Program-made: the position numbers and the translations under genes
Source of the DNA: Marinoscillum sp040218045
Lineage (GTDB): Bacteria; Bacteroidota; Bacteroidia; Cytophagales; Cyclobacteriaceae
Reading direction: 5' to 3'
Assembly (NCBI GenBank): GCA_040218045.1
Contig: JAVJQA010000006.1
Coordinates: 248,001 to 312,000 of the forward strand
Length of the DNA: 64,000 nt
Notes under the pieces: model-generated
Told to the model about the DNA's origin: nothing
What the model saw: only the letters and a program-made list of their open reading frames with translations
The model's database searches: none
In this document: piece after piece, positions 8,922-17,561 of the stretch
Layout: every line of letters starts with the position of its first letter
Numbering within the stretch: position 1 is the first letter of the stretch

Positions 8922-9494
8922 TTACTTCACCCCTTCTTCTATCAACATGATCAGAATGTGAATCACCTTGATATGAATTTCCTGAATACGATCGGAATAA
9001 CCATGAAATGGCACTCGAATTTCAACATCACAGAGATTAGCCAACTTACCGCCATCATGGCCGGTTAGCCCAACCACTTTCATTCCCTTACTGGAAGCAG
9101 TTTTGGCTGCTTTCAGTATATTCTCTGAATTTCCACTGGTGCTGATCGTAAAAACCACGTCGTTGGGTTGACCCAGAGCTTCAATATAACGTGAAAAAAT
9201 CTGCTCAAAGCCATAATCATTGGCAGCGCAGGTAATATGCGATGCATCCGAAATGGCTACTGCAGGCAATGCTTTGCGGTCTTCTCGAAATCTGCCAGTC
9301 ATCTCCTCTGCAAAATGCATCGCATCACAATGTGAACCACCATTTCCGCAAGCAATGATCTTACCTCCAGCTTTGATTTGGGCAATCATTACAGTGGCTG
9401 CTCGCTCAATCTGAGCAATGGCCTGTTGATCATTCAAAAATGTAGTAAGTAAATTTTGAGCTGATTCTAACTCACGAATGATAAGATCCTTCAT
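8922..9494 (-). CDS. gmhA: D-sedoheptulose-7-phosphate isomerase (GmhA)
   Basis: A 190-residue SIS-domain isomerase that makes D-glycero-D-manno-heptose 7-phosphate, the first step to ADP-heptose for lipopolysaccharide core. The diagnostic GNGGSHCDAMHFAEEMTGRF block (about 51-70) contains the active-site glutamate and zinc/phosphate ligands, followed by PAVAISDASHITCAANDYGF and the serine-rich phosphate loop TISTSGNSENI. Length is typical. Its start overlaps the stop of the small membrane protein gene by 4 bp, and the MsbA-like exporter lies upstream in the same run, which supports an envelope polysaccharide role. Confidence 0.93.
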   Translation of the reverse strand: MKDLIIRELESAQNLLTTFLNDQQAIAQIERAATVMIAQIKAGGKIIACGNGGSHCDAMHFAEEMTGRFREDRKALPAVAISDASHITCAANDYGFEQIFSRYIEALGQPNDVVFTISTSGNSENILKAAKTASSKGMKVVGLTGHDGGKLANLCDVEIRVPFHGYSDRIQEIHIKVIHILIMLIEEGVK

Positions 9495-9868
9495 TTATGA
9501 TCATCGTCATCATCTTCTTCCTCGTCATCACCCAGATCAAGTTCGAAAGGCTTGCTTTCTTCATCATCATCTTCCTGGGATTTGTCGTAGAGCTTGGCCT
9601 TGTATTTTAATGTTTCTTCTTCCGCTCTTTTTACCCTTTTCTTTAAAGAAATGATTTGAAAATTCTCTGCCACCAACTCGACCAGCATCAGAATACTCAA
9701 CAAAATGAAAGTGGTCATTAAGTAGATTGGGAGCTTGCGCAAGGCGAAGGTCATGTCGATCTTTTCCTTATAGCTGTCCATATTGGATAGGATGTCTACC
9801 GCGTAGTAGAGCACGCCAAACGCTGCAATCAGATATATGGGGTAAAAAAATAATTTAAATTTTCTCAT
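9491..9868 (-). CDS. Small two-span membrane protein with acidic tail
   Basis: A 125-residue protein with two hydrophobic spans (about 7-27 and 46-64), then a coiled-coil-like segment rich in lysine and glutamate (about 70-95), then a highly acidic C-terminal tail of aspartate and glutamate ending in HK. I do not recognise the family; the acidic tail limits similarity-based inference. It sits between the MsbA-like exporter and gmhA, overlapping gmhA by 4 bp, so it is expected to be co-expressed with envelope biosynthesis genes. A role as an accessory to the ABC exporter is only a guess. Confidence 0.75.
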   Translation of the reverse strand: MRKFKLFFYPIYLIAAFGVLYYAVDILSNMDSYKEKIDMTFALRKLPIYLMTTFILLSILMLVELVAENFQIISLKKRVKRAEEETLKYKAKLYDKSQEDDDEESKPFELDLGDDEEEDDDDDHK

Positions 9869-9939
9869 CTCTTATTTTGAATCTTGGCGAAAAGTTAGAT
9901 AAATCTTGCAGAGGCAACCAATCTAATTGACTGAACGGG

Positions 9940-11763
9940 TTAAAAAGACTGCAATCGGGTAAGTTGACTATATAGACCGTTCGCTTCCATGAGCACTTTG
10001 TGTGTTCCCTGCTCCACTATTTTACCTTTATCTATAACTAAGATCCGGTCCGCATGTTGGGTAGTACTCAATCTGTGAGCTATAAGTAACGTGGTTCTGC
10101 CAGCCATCAAATTGGTGAGTGCCTGCTGTACCAGCTGTTCAGACCTGGCATCCAGCGAAGAGGTAGCTTCATCCAAGATGAGGAGTTGAGGATCTTTTAG
10201 CAAAGCCCTGGCGATGGTTATGCGTTGTTTTTGGCCTCCGGAAAGTTTGTTTCCCCGATCTCCGATGACCGTTTCATAACCATTCTCCAGTTCAATGATG
10301 AAATCATGTGCAAAAGCACTTTTCGCTGCAGCCTCAATAGATGAAATAGATGAATCGGGATTCCCGAAGGCAATATTATTGGCCACCGTATCGTGAAAAA
10401 GTATCGGCTCCTGCGAAACCAGCGCGATCATGTCGCGCCAATCAGAAATGGACAGTTCCTTCAAGTTGTTCTCATCCACATAAATATCACCCTTTACCGG
10501 GTCATAAAACCGGCAAACCAGATCAGCAATTGTCGACTTTCCCCCGCCTGATGGCCCAATGAGTGCCATTGTCTCACCTTTCCGGAGCTCAAAATTGATG
10601 GTTGAAATCACCTCTTCATGTCCGTAATTAAAACTCACATTTTGAAATTGAATGCCATTCGATAAAGATTTTGGAGCAACGGGTTTCTCTACCTCCACGA
10701 TATCCGGACGATTGTCCATCATTTCAAAAACACGTTTGGCAGAAGCAATTCCCCTACTTACCTGGCTCATACAAACCGAGATTGCTTTGGCGGGATTGAG
10801 CAACTGTGAAAAAATCACCAAGAAACCTATGAAAGAAGATGCTGTAAGTTCTATCGGCCCTGTAAGAACCATTCTCCCACCAATAATGAGTATGATGACC
10901 AACACCACTACACCCACAGTTTCAGAGATCGGAGAAGATAAGTTGGACTTTGAGGCAATCTCAAAGTTTTCCTGTGCATAGCTGTCCACTTCTTTTTGGA
11001 ATCTTTTCCGGATAGTAGTCACTGCATTAAAAGCTTTGATCACTCGCATCCCGCCAAATGTTTCATCCAGGGTTTGTGTAATTCTGCCCATAGATTCCTG
11101 AGATTTTGTCGCCCACTTTCTAATCCGCCTTGCCACAAGCGAAACCCCAAACCCGGCAGCTGGAATCAACAATAAAGTGTAAACCGTAAGCTCTAAAGAA
11201 ATAGTAACAAGTGCCCCCAAATAACCAATGATCAAAAATGGCTCCTTGATCAACACCTTCAACGAACTCACAACGGACTGTTCTACATCCTGAATGTCAG
11301 TGGTAATACGGGAAATGGTATCGCCTTTTCGAAAATTCGTAAAGAAAGCCAGATCCAGATTCAAAACAGATTGAAAAGCGGCTGTTCTTAAATTGCGAAT
11401 GACCCGAACCCGTACTTTGGCAAGTATCAATTGAGAAAAGTACCTGAATATATTGGCTAAAAGAACCGAAATAGCGATAAACCCACATAAAAAATACAAT
11501 GCCCCCATTTTGCCTTTAGCCTCCCTCAAAGCAATGAGTTTTGTATAAAAAAGTGATTTGAAATAATCTGTAGTCAATGCAAATTCCGGTAATTCTGAAT
11601 ATTCAGCCACATCTACCTGATCAAAAAGAATTTGCAACAAAGGAATCAATACCGTCAGGTTGATCACACTGAAAATAGTAGCCAGAATAATCAATGCCGT
11701 ATAAATGGGGATAACACCTCTCAGTGGTCTGGCAAACCTCAGTATGCGAAGTAGTGTTTGCAT
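9940..11763 (-). CDS. MsbA-like ABC exporter, fused permease and ATPase
   Basis: A 607-residue half-transporter with an N-terminal six-helix type-1 exporter membrane domain (about 15-330) and a C-terminal ATPase. In the ATPase, Walker A is GPSGGGKS, the signature motif is LSGGQKQR, Walker B is LLILDEATSSLD and the switch histidine is in IAHRLST. Overall architecture and the company of gmhA point to lipid A or a similar envelope glycolipid as substrate, as for MsbA, but multidrug export cannot be ruled out. The start codon directly abuts the stop of the upstream RemB/Wzi-like barrel gene, so they are translationally coupled. Confidence 0.92.
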   Translation of the reverse strand: MQTLLRILRFARPLRGVIPIYTALIILATIFSVINLTVLIPLLQILFDQVDVAEYSELPEFALTTDYFKSLFYTKLIALREAKGKMGALYFLCGFIAISVLLANIFRYFSQLILAKVRVRVIRNLRTAAFQSVLNLDLAFFTNFRKGDTISRITTDIQDVEQSVVSSLKVLIKEPFLIIGYLGALVTISLELTVYTLLLIPAAGFGVSLVARRIRKWATKSQESMGRITQTLDETFGGMRVIKAFNAVTTIRKRFQKEVDSYAQENFEIASKSNLSSPISETVGVVVLVIILIIGGRMVLTGPIELTASSFIGFLVIFSQLLNPAKAISVCMSQVSRGIASAKRVFEMMDNRPDIVEVEKPVAPKSLSNGIQFQNVSFNYGHEEVISTINFELRKGETMALIGPSGGGKSTIADLVCRFYDPVKGDIYVDENNLKELSISDWRDMIALVSQEPILFHDTVANNIAFGNPDSSISSIEAAAKSAFAHDFIIELENGYETVIGDRGNKLSGGQKQRITIARALLKDPQLLILDEATSSLDARSEQLVQQALTNLMAGRTTLLIAHRLSTTQHADRILVIDKGKIVEQGTHKVLMEANGLYSQLTRLQSF

Positions 11764-13416
11764 TTAAAATAAATAGCTTCTAGCTGCAAAATTCCATCGT
11801 AAGGTGGCTCCCAGGACTACATTGGAAAGATCCGCCGTAGCTGAAGTCTCCTGCCTCAGGGTAGCATCTAGATCTATCATGGCATTGTGCCAAAAGTGAT
11901 AGGAGACCTTACCATGAATCATATTGAGTGTTGTTTGATTTCCCTGAAACATTTCCACTCCATAATCATTCGGGGGCCTGAGATTGTAAGATTTCATGAT
12001 GTCCCTTCCGAAGCTTTCCTCGCCCAGGTCATTTCCATACTTAGCGAGCAAAATGTCGCACTGCACTCTCCATTTTGGCAAAGGCCGGTAATTCAATGAT
12101 AAAAGAACCTCCTGAAAATTAGCCCCCAAAGGATGGGCCAACGCCATGTTATAGTGACTGTATGACGTATAGTTATCTACATGACTGTAGACGTATGGTC
12201 TTACACGATTGAGCTCTACCTGTACGTTTAAATCATCTATACCTAGCACATCAAAATATTTTAATCCTACTTGAAAAGCCTGTTTGTTGCCCCACCATCC
12301 ACTATCACTGAATGCCTCGCTTACTATGAGTTCATCAATCACAAGCTGACCATAAAGAGAAATGGTTTGAAACAAGTTCCATTTAAAATCCAGGCCCAAA
12401 AGCACATTATCTGAGCTGCCATCCTGCTGCTCCAATGCCCGGTAAAATATGATCGGGTTCAAATATTCTACTTTCAACCCCCTGGTGCTATCTCCATAAA
12501 TGACTGACTCAAAAAGGCCAAGCGTTAAATTGGGCTTTACTTTTATAGAAAGATGATGACTGGCCAGGTACTTCTGAGAAAAAGATCCCGTACCTAATAG
12601 ACCAAAGTCCCCACCTTCTGTTTGTCCAACCAGCTGAGCAAAAATATTGGTGTATTGAATTTTCCAGATTCGCGTGTTTAGTCTCAGGTAAGGATAATTG
12701 TTCCCTACATCTGAGAGAATCAGCGATCTGCGCCCATCACCAATAAAGTGTTTACCATATCCAAATTGGGTGCTGATGTGTTTTGATACATTGAAATCAA
12801 TATAGGCCTGTGCCCTGAGAAAATCTACACCGGTATCATTGTACTGTTTCCAAAAGCCCTCATATGGTACAGCGTGAGTGGTATCGGTCATGTCCTTTAT
12901 ATAATCAGGATAGCGTGCCTGATTTTCTGTGAGTAAAGTATAGAAGGATACTTTGTTATCAATTGTGCCCCGCAATTCCAACCCTCTATAATTCTCAAAC
13001 AGCAGTTCATCCAAACGTCCTTGTTGATCCTTACCAACACCAAGAACCACCACAGGATTGACATGTAAATCAAAATCACCAGAATTAACAGCATAAAAAT
13101 CTGCTGGATATTTAAAGAATTGATTGAAGAGTGGTTTCTCTAAAATGCCTGCTGAATCCTGATGTTCCCAGGTTTCATTTTGAATGTAGGTTCGGTCAAA
13201 CTTGTCCGCGGCACTTTCAACCCAGCTGGTTTCCAGTGATTTTTCAGCAAAGTATTTTCTCGAAACAGGCTTTATCTCTGTGAAAATGCCCGTTTCAGAC
13301 TTCACATCCCATTCGTCAAACGCTCCATAAGCCCAGGAGTTGAGCGGAATATCGGTTGACTGACTCAGTAAGTCGCTGAACATCAGCACTAGTAAAAACA
13401 AAAAAGTATATCTCAC
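11764..13416 (-). CDS. Outer-membrane beta-barrel protein, RemB/Wzi-like
   Basis: A 550-residue protein with a signal peptide (cleavage near LLSQS, about 18) and a long series of alternating amphipathic strands ending with an aromatic residue (RSYLF), typical of outer-membrane barrels. The mature N-terminus (IPLNSWAYGAFDEWDVKSETG then IKPVSRKYF) resembles the start of Bacteroidota RemB gliding-associated and Wzi-type capsule-assembly proteins. The segment TQFGYGKHFIGDGRRSLILSD also fits Wzi-like barrels. It heads the minus-strand operon with the MsbA-like exporter, consistent with surface polysaccharide assembly. Assignment to RemB rather than general Wzi is uncertain. Confidence 0.7.
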   Translation of the reverse strand: MRYTFLFLLVLMFSDLLSQSTDIPLNSWAYGAFDEWDVKSETGIFTEIKPVSRKYFAEKSLETSWVESAADKFDRTYIQNETWEHQDSAGILEKPLFNQFFKYPADFYAVNSGDFDLHVNPVVVLGVGKDQQGRLDELLFENYRGLELRGTIDNKVSFYTLLTENQARYPDYIKDMTDTTHAVPYEGFWKQYNDTGVDFLRAQAYIDFNVSKHISTQFGYGKHFIGDGRRSLILSDVGNNYPYLRLNTRIWKIQYTNIFAQLVGQTEGGDFGLLGTGSFSQKYLASHHLSIKVKPNLTLGLFESVIYGDSTRGLKVEYLNPIIFYRALEQQDGSSDNVLLGLDFKWNLFQTISLYGQLVIDELIVSEAFSDSGWWGNKQAFQVGLKYFDVLGIDDLNVQVELNRVRPYVYSHVDNYTSYSHYNMALAHPLGANFQEVLLSLNYRPLPKWRVQCDILLAKYGNDLGEESFGRDIMKSYNLRPPNDYGVEMFQGNQTTLNMIHGKVSYHFWHNAMIDLDATLRQETSATADLSNVVLGATLRWNFAARSYLF

Positions 13417-13442
13417 CTTGTAAAATTATTAAAAACAAGCCT

Positions 13443-13473
13443 TTTGATTGTGTTACAATTTATCCTATCTTTG
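13443..13473 (+). promoter_or_regulatory. Bacteroidota-type promoter for rpmE2
   Basis: TTTG at 13443-13446 and TATCTTTG at 13466-13473 are separated by exactly 19 bp, matching the Bacteroidota housekeeping consensus TTTG-N19-TAnnTTTG. The start codon of L31 lies 31 bp downstream. Confidence 0.85.
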
Positions 13474-13504
13474 CAATCCTTTTTAAGAAAAGCATCAAAG
13501 AATT

Positions 13505-13753
13505 ATGAAAAAAGACATTCATCCAGAATACAAAGAAGTAGTCTTTTTAGATACAACTAGTGACTTCAAATTTCTTACTAAGTCTACCATGACTAGTGAA
13601 GAAAGTATCAAGTGGGAAGACGGTAACGAATACCCACTGGTAAAAATTGAAGTAAGTTCTGCTTCTCATCCATTCTACACTGGTAAGAAAATCTTCTTGG
13701 ATACTGCTGGTCGAGTGGAGAAATTCAACAAAAAGTACAAGAAAGCAAAATAA
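13505..13753 (+). CDS. rpmE2: 50S ribosomal protein L31 type B
   Basis: An 82-residue L31 with the typical opening MKKDIHPEY and the closing block SHPFYTGKKIFLDTAGRVEKFNKKY. The zinc-binding cysteines of the type A paralogue are absent, so this is the zinc-independent form used when zinc is low. Preceded by a textbook Bacteroidota promoter and followed by a strong hairpin terminator, it forms its own transcription unit between the divergent envelope operon and the GlmU-like run. Confidence 0.97.
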   Translation: MKKDIHPEYKEVVFLDTTSDFKFLTKSTMTSEESIKWEDGNEYPLVKIEVSSASHPFYTGKKIFLDTAGRVEKFNKKYKKAK

Positions 13754-13778
13754 AGCTTTCTGCTTTCAAGACATTGAG

Positions 13779-13809
13779 AGTCTTCAGGGTTTCCCTGAAG
13801 ACTTTTTTT
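13779..13809 (+). terminator. Intrinsic terminator of rpmE2
   Basis: Eleven-bp perfect stem AGTCTTCAGGG (13779-13789) / CCCTGAAGACT (13793-13803), three-base loop, then seven T residues. Confidence 0.92.
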
Positions 13810-13895
13810 GTTGTCCTTTATCCGTTTTTCCCAGCACGAGAAAATTTCCTGACAATTCTGAAGCCTCATTTGTCTAAGACTGTATTTTTGTTGCC

Positions 13896-15092
13896 ATGAA
13901 CATCCTCTTCGCAGAGCAACCCGAGGCACATCAGCAATTATTACCCCTTACTTATACGCGACCTATCGCCGACTTGAGGGTGGGTATTCTGACTATCTCA
14001 GAGAAATGGCAAAAGCATTTAGCGATTCCGCAAGTCGGTTTTCAAACAGAAAACTACCTTCAGGCTAAATTTCCGAGTGTTGAAACTTCCGCTGAGACGA
14101 TCTGGGTAATTAATGGCTTGATGCCAAATACTCAACTGATTGAAATCCTCAATGGTCTAAAATCCGGCCAAGCCCTGATGAAAAGAAATGTCCCTCTTCT
14201 GGCAAAGGGGCCCGACAACCCCCTGAGTCATCTGGATAAATATGAGCAATTGGCTTTTGAGCATGAAGTAAGCATAATATCCCGAACCTGGGATCTGTTT
14301 CACCTGAACGGACAGGAGATTAAAAATGATTTTGAGCTCATTACCAAAAACAGAAAGAGTGCGCCAATCTCAGATCCACATACCACCGTATATGGTGCAG
14401 AAAATATCTTTTTAGAAGAAGGTGTAGTAGTAAAAGCAGCTGTACTGAATGCTGAAAAAGGACCTATTTACCTGGGTAAAAACAGTGAAGTGCAAGAAGG
14501 AGCCCTGATTCGAGGGCCTTTTGGTATGGGAGAACACTCCATTGTAGCAATGGGTGCTAAGTTGCGGGGAGACACATCGGCTGGTCCATACTGTAAAATG
14601 GGCGGCGAGATCTCAAACAGCATTTTTTGGGGATATAGCAATAAAGGTCACGATGGCTTCCTGGGGAACTCCGTCATCGGGCAATGGTGCAACTTTGGCG
14701 CTGGCACCAGCAATTCAAACCTTAAAAATAATTATGATCCGGTACGTATGTGGGATTTTGAATCTGGAAGGTTTGAGCATACGGGGCTACAATTTTGCGG
14801 ACTGATTATGGGAGATCACACCAAGTGCGCCATCAATACAGTTTTCAATACCGGCACCACCGTTGGTGTTGCTGCCAATATTTTTGGAGAAGGGTTTCCA
14901 CGTGCCATTATTCCCTCGTTCTCCTGGGGTGGATCTAAAGGGTTTGTCACGCATCATCCGAGAAAAGCTTTAATCACGGCAGATATCGTGATGAAAAGAA
15001 GAAATTTAAGTCTCACAGAAGAAGATAAAGACATCCTAAATCATATCTTTGAAACCTCTGCCCAATACCGAGTTTGGGAGAAAAATGATTGA
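13896..15092 (+). CDS. GlmU-like sugar nucleotidyltransferase with hexapeptide repeats
   Basis: A 398-residue protein of the Bacteroidota GlmU-family putative sugar nucleotidyltransferases. The N-terminus (FAEQPEAHQQLLPLTYTRPIADLRVG) replaces the usual nucleotide-binding GxGxR loop with the family's TRPIADLR motif. The C-terminal half is a left-handed beta helix with hexapeptide turns (about 165-330), including GPFGMGEHSIVAMGAKLRG and the GAGTSNSNLKNNYDPV block. It probably transfers a nucleotidyl or acyl group to a sugar phosphate, but lacks clear proof of either activity. Its stop overlaps the region where holB starts, so expression is coupled to the following genes. Confidence 0.85.
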   Translation: MNILFAEQPEAHQQLLPLTYTRPIADLRVGILTISEKWQKHLAIPQVGFQTENYLQAKFPSVETSAETIWVINGLMPNTQLIEILNGLKSGQALMKRNVPLLAKGPDNPLSHLDKYEQLAFEHEVSIISRTWDLFHLNGQEIKNDFELITKNRKSAPISDPHTTVYGAENIFLEEGVVVKAAVLNAEKGPIYLGKNSEVQEGALIRGPFGMGEHSIVAMGAKLRGDTSAGPYCKMGGEISNSIFWGYSNKGHDGFLGNSVIGQWCNFGAGTSNSNLKNNYDPVRMWDFESGRFEHTGLQFCGLIMGDHTKCAINTVFNTGTTVGVAANIFGEGFPRAIIPSFSWGGSKGFVTHHPRKALITADIVMKRRNLSLTEEDKDILNHIFETSAQYRVWEKND

Positions 15093-15094
15093 CT

Positions 15095-16219
15095 ATGCAG
15101 TTTGGCCAGATTCCCGGACTTGAAGACTTAAAAAGATCTCTTGTGGGTTCTTACAAGAACAATCACATTGCCCATGCACAGCTTTTCAACAGTGCGCTGG
15201 GAGGCGGTGGCCTGCCAATTGCCCTGGCTTTTGCCACTTACTTACTCTGTACAAGCAAGCAAGAAAACGACTCCTGCGGCACTTGTGCCAACTGTCAGAA
15301 AATGTCTCGTTTGGTCCACCCCGATGTTCATTTTATTTACCCGAAACCTTCTGCCTCCAAAGCTTCAGATTACGACAAACTCCAGGCAGAAACGCTCAAG
15401 AAATGGCGGATATTTGCCAACGAGCAGCCTTACAGCGACATTGACGATTGGATTAGCTACAATGGCTATGAAAACAAGAATGTGTTGATTTCGCGTGAAG
15501 ACAGCAGGAATATCATCAAAACGGTGAGCATGAAATCCTTTGAAGGTGATTTTAAAATTCTGATCCTTTGGTATCCTGAGTTCATGCACCCGACAGCTGC
15601 AAACGGTATTCTTAAGGTACTTGAAGAACCGCCCACTCAAACGATCTACCTGTTGGTGAGTTATGCTTATGATAACCTGCTTGCCACTATAAAATCGAGA
15701 ACTCAAATATTCAACGTGACGCCTTTTAAAGACGAAGTGATTGCTCAGCATCTCACTCAGCATCATGGAGTAGACGCAGCCAGTGCCGAAAAAGTCTCCC
15801 GTCTGGCCAATGGCAGCCTGGGGAAGGCACTTTTTGAGCTCAATCATGCCGACGATATGGCTCACGAGTCATTCAGAAACTGGATGCAGGTGTGCCTGAA
15901 GGGTGATTATACAGAAATGCTCAAGTCAACTGAGGAGTTTGTGCGGAGCACCAAACCACAGCAGCGCAATCTGCTGGAGTTTGCCATAGCACTCATAAGA
16001 GACGCTATCCTTTCTAAAGCTGGTGATAACCGCTTGATGAAACGCGAGGGTGCGGAAGGTGAGTTTATCAAGAAATTTGGGGGATTCGCATCTCTGGAAG
16101 CCCTTGAGGGAATCTATATGAAGATTAGCGAGAGTTTGTCTCACCTGCAACGTAACGCAAGTCCACGCATCACTTATATGAACCTCTCTTTGCAATGCAG
16201 TAAACTTCTTAGATCTTAA
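15095..16219 (+). CDS. holB: DNA polymerase III delta' subunit
   Basis: A 374-residue clamp-loader subunit. I place the start at ATG 15095 (MQFGQIPGLEDLKR), which matches the usual delta' opening; a TTG at 15089 overlapping the previous stop is the alternative. The zinc module has four cysteines in the order C-x8-C-x2-C-x2-C near residues 52-67, and the SRC-like motif region SRTQIFNV follows the EEPPTQTIYLLVS block. The ATP-binding loop is degenerate (GGGGLPIA), as in non-hydrolysing delta' subunits. It loads the sliding clamp within the replisome. The stop shares a base with the following gene (TAATG). Confidence 0.92.
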   Translation: MQFGQIPGLEDLKRSLVGSYKNNHIAHAQLFNSALGGGGLPIALAFATYLLCTSKQENDSCGTCANCQKMSRLVHPDVHFIYPKPSASKASDYDKLQAETLKKWRIFANEQPYSDIDDWISYNGYENKNVLISREDSRNIIKTVSMKSFEGDFKILILWYPEFMHPTAANGILKVLEEPPTQTIYLLVSYAYDNLLATIKSRTQIFNVTPFKDEVIAQHLTQHHGVDAASAEKVSRLANGSLGKALFELNHADDMAHESFRNWMQVCLKGDYTEMLKSTEEFVRSTKPQQRNLLEFAIALIRDAILSKAGDNRLMKREGAEGEFIKKFGGFASLEALEGIYMKISESLSHLQRNASPRITYMNLSLQCSKLLRS

Positions 16220-16662
16220 TGAAGACAAAAAAGATCATCGGTAGAGTAGACAGGGTTGATCTTCCTGATCTTGGGATTGAATCGGCAAAAGCCAAAATTG
16301 ATACCGGGGCTTACACCTCCTCTATTCATTGTAAAAAAATAAAAGTTGATGCCGAGGTTTTGAGTTTCTATTTACCTGTTGATTTTGAGGGTAAATCAAT
16401 CATTAAGAAATTTCAAACCAAAGATTTCACACAAAAGAAAATCAAAAGTTCGAACGGGGAAACCCAGAAACGTTATGTCATTAAAACCGGAATCCTGCTG
16501 TTTGGAAAAAAATACCTCACAGAATTCTCACTTTCGAATAGAAGTAGAATGAAAAACCCCATCCTGATCGGCAGAAAACTTCTGAAAAATCGATTCCTGG
16601 TAGATGTTACCCTTAAAAATGTGTCCTTGGACCAAAGTATACAGCAAAAAGAAAACCCATGA
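16219..16662 (+). CDS. Retropepsin-like zinc-protease family protein (RimB-like)
   Basis: A 147-residue retropepsin-fold protein of the family annotated as ATP-dependent zinc protease or RimK/LysX-associated RimB. The catalytic aspartate motif is AKIDTGAYTSSIHC (about 25-38), and NPILIGRKLL closes the flap region. In Pseudomonas, RimB is a retropepsin-like protease acting with RimK on glutamylated ribosomal protein S6, and here it directly precedes rimK with a 4-bp overlap (ATGA). That makes a combined add/remove system for S6 tails plausible. The start shares one base with the holB stop. Confidence 0.88.
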   Translation: MKTKKIIGRVDRVDLPDLGIESAKAKIDTGAYTSSIHCKKIKVDAEVLSFYLPVDFEGKSIIKKFQTKDFTQKKIKSSNGETQKRYVIKTGILLFGKKYLTEFSLSNRSRMKNPILIGRKLLKNRFLVDVTLKNVSLDQSIQQKENP

Positions 16663-17561
16663 AATTAGCCATACTCTCCAGAAAAGGAGAATTATACTCT
16701 ACCCAGAGACTTAAAGAAGCCGCTATAAAACGCGGACATGAAGTATATGTCATCGATCACCTTCAGTGCGACATTATGATAGAGCAGAATGCTCTCGCCA
16801 TGTTTTACAAAGGAGAAAAGCTCGAAGGATTTGATGCGGTGATTCCAAGAATTGGTGCCTCGGTGACCTTTTACGGCACAGCAGTGCTTCGTCAGTTCGA
16901 AATGATGGATGTTTTTAGTGCCAATCGTTCTATTGCTATTACTCGTTCGCGGGATAAATTAAGGAGCCTTCAGATGTTAGCCGCTGCAGGACTTGGTTTA
17001 CCCAAGACTGCCTTTACCAATTACTCTAAAGAGGAAAAGCAAATTGTACAAAATCTTGGTGGAGCACCTTTGATTGTTAAACTCCTGGAAGGCACCCAAG
17101 GATTAGGTGTGGTGCTGGCTGAAACGATCAAGGCCGCAAAGTCAGTGATTGAAGCATTTCACGGACTAAAAGCAAGAATCATTGTACAGGAATTTATCAA
17201 GGAAGCCAAGGCATCTGATATCCGTGCTTTTGTCGTAAATGGAGAAGTGGTAGGTGCGATGAAGCGTACAGGCAAAGAAGGAGAATTTCGCTCCAATCTG
17301 CATAGGGGCGGATCAGCAGAGCTGATCAGGCTCAAGCGATCTGAAAAAGCCGCAGCGGTAAAAGCAGCCACAGCTATGGGACTCAGTATTGCTGGTGTAG
17401 ATATGCTGCAGTCAGACCGTGGGCCTCTGATTTTGGAAGTCAACAGCTCCCCGGGATTGGAAGGAATTGAGAAAGCCACCGAAAAGGATATTGCGGGTAA
17501 AATCATTGAATTCGTAGAGCAGAATTATCAAAACAAAAGAGGACGCAAGAAAAACGCTTAG
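16659..17561 (+). CDS. rimK: Ribosomal protein S6--L-glutamate ligase (RimK)
   Basis: A 300-residue ATP-grasp ligase of RimK type. It opens with MKLAILSRKGELYSTQRL, has RIGASVTFYGTAVLRQFEMM (about 64-84) and the ATP-grasp signatures PLIVKLLEGTQGLGV and QEFIKEAKASDIRAFVV. The metal-binding GPLILEVNSSPGLEGIE block is near 257-273. RimK adds glutamates to the C-terminus of S6 and tunes translation. Length is as expected. The stop TAG shares its last base with the GTG start of hemC. Confidence 0.95.
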   Translation: MKLAILSRKGELYSTQRLKEAAIKRGHEVYVIDHLQCDIMIEQNALAMFYKGEKLEGFDAVIPRIGASVTFYGTAVLRQFEMMDVFSANRSIAITRSRDKLRSLQMLAAAGLGLPKTAFTNYSKEEKQIVQNLGGAPLIVKLLEGTQGLGVVLAETIKAAKSVIEAFHGLKARIIVQEFIKEAKASDIRAFVVNGEVVGAMKRTGKEGEFRSNLHRGGSAELIRLKRSEKAAAVKAATAMGLSIAGVDMLQSDRGPLILEVNSSPGLEGIEKATEKDIAGKIIEFVEQNYQNKRGRKKNA

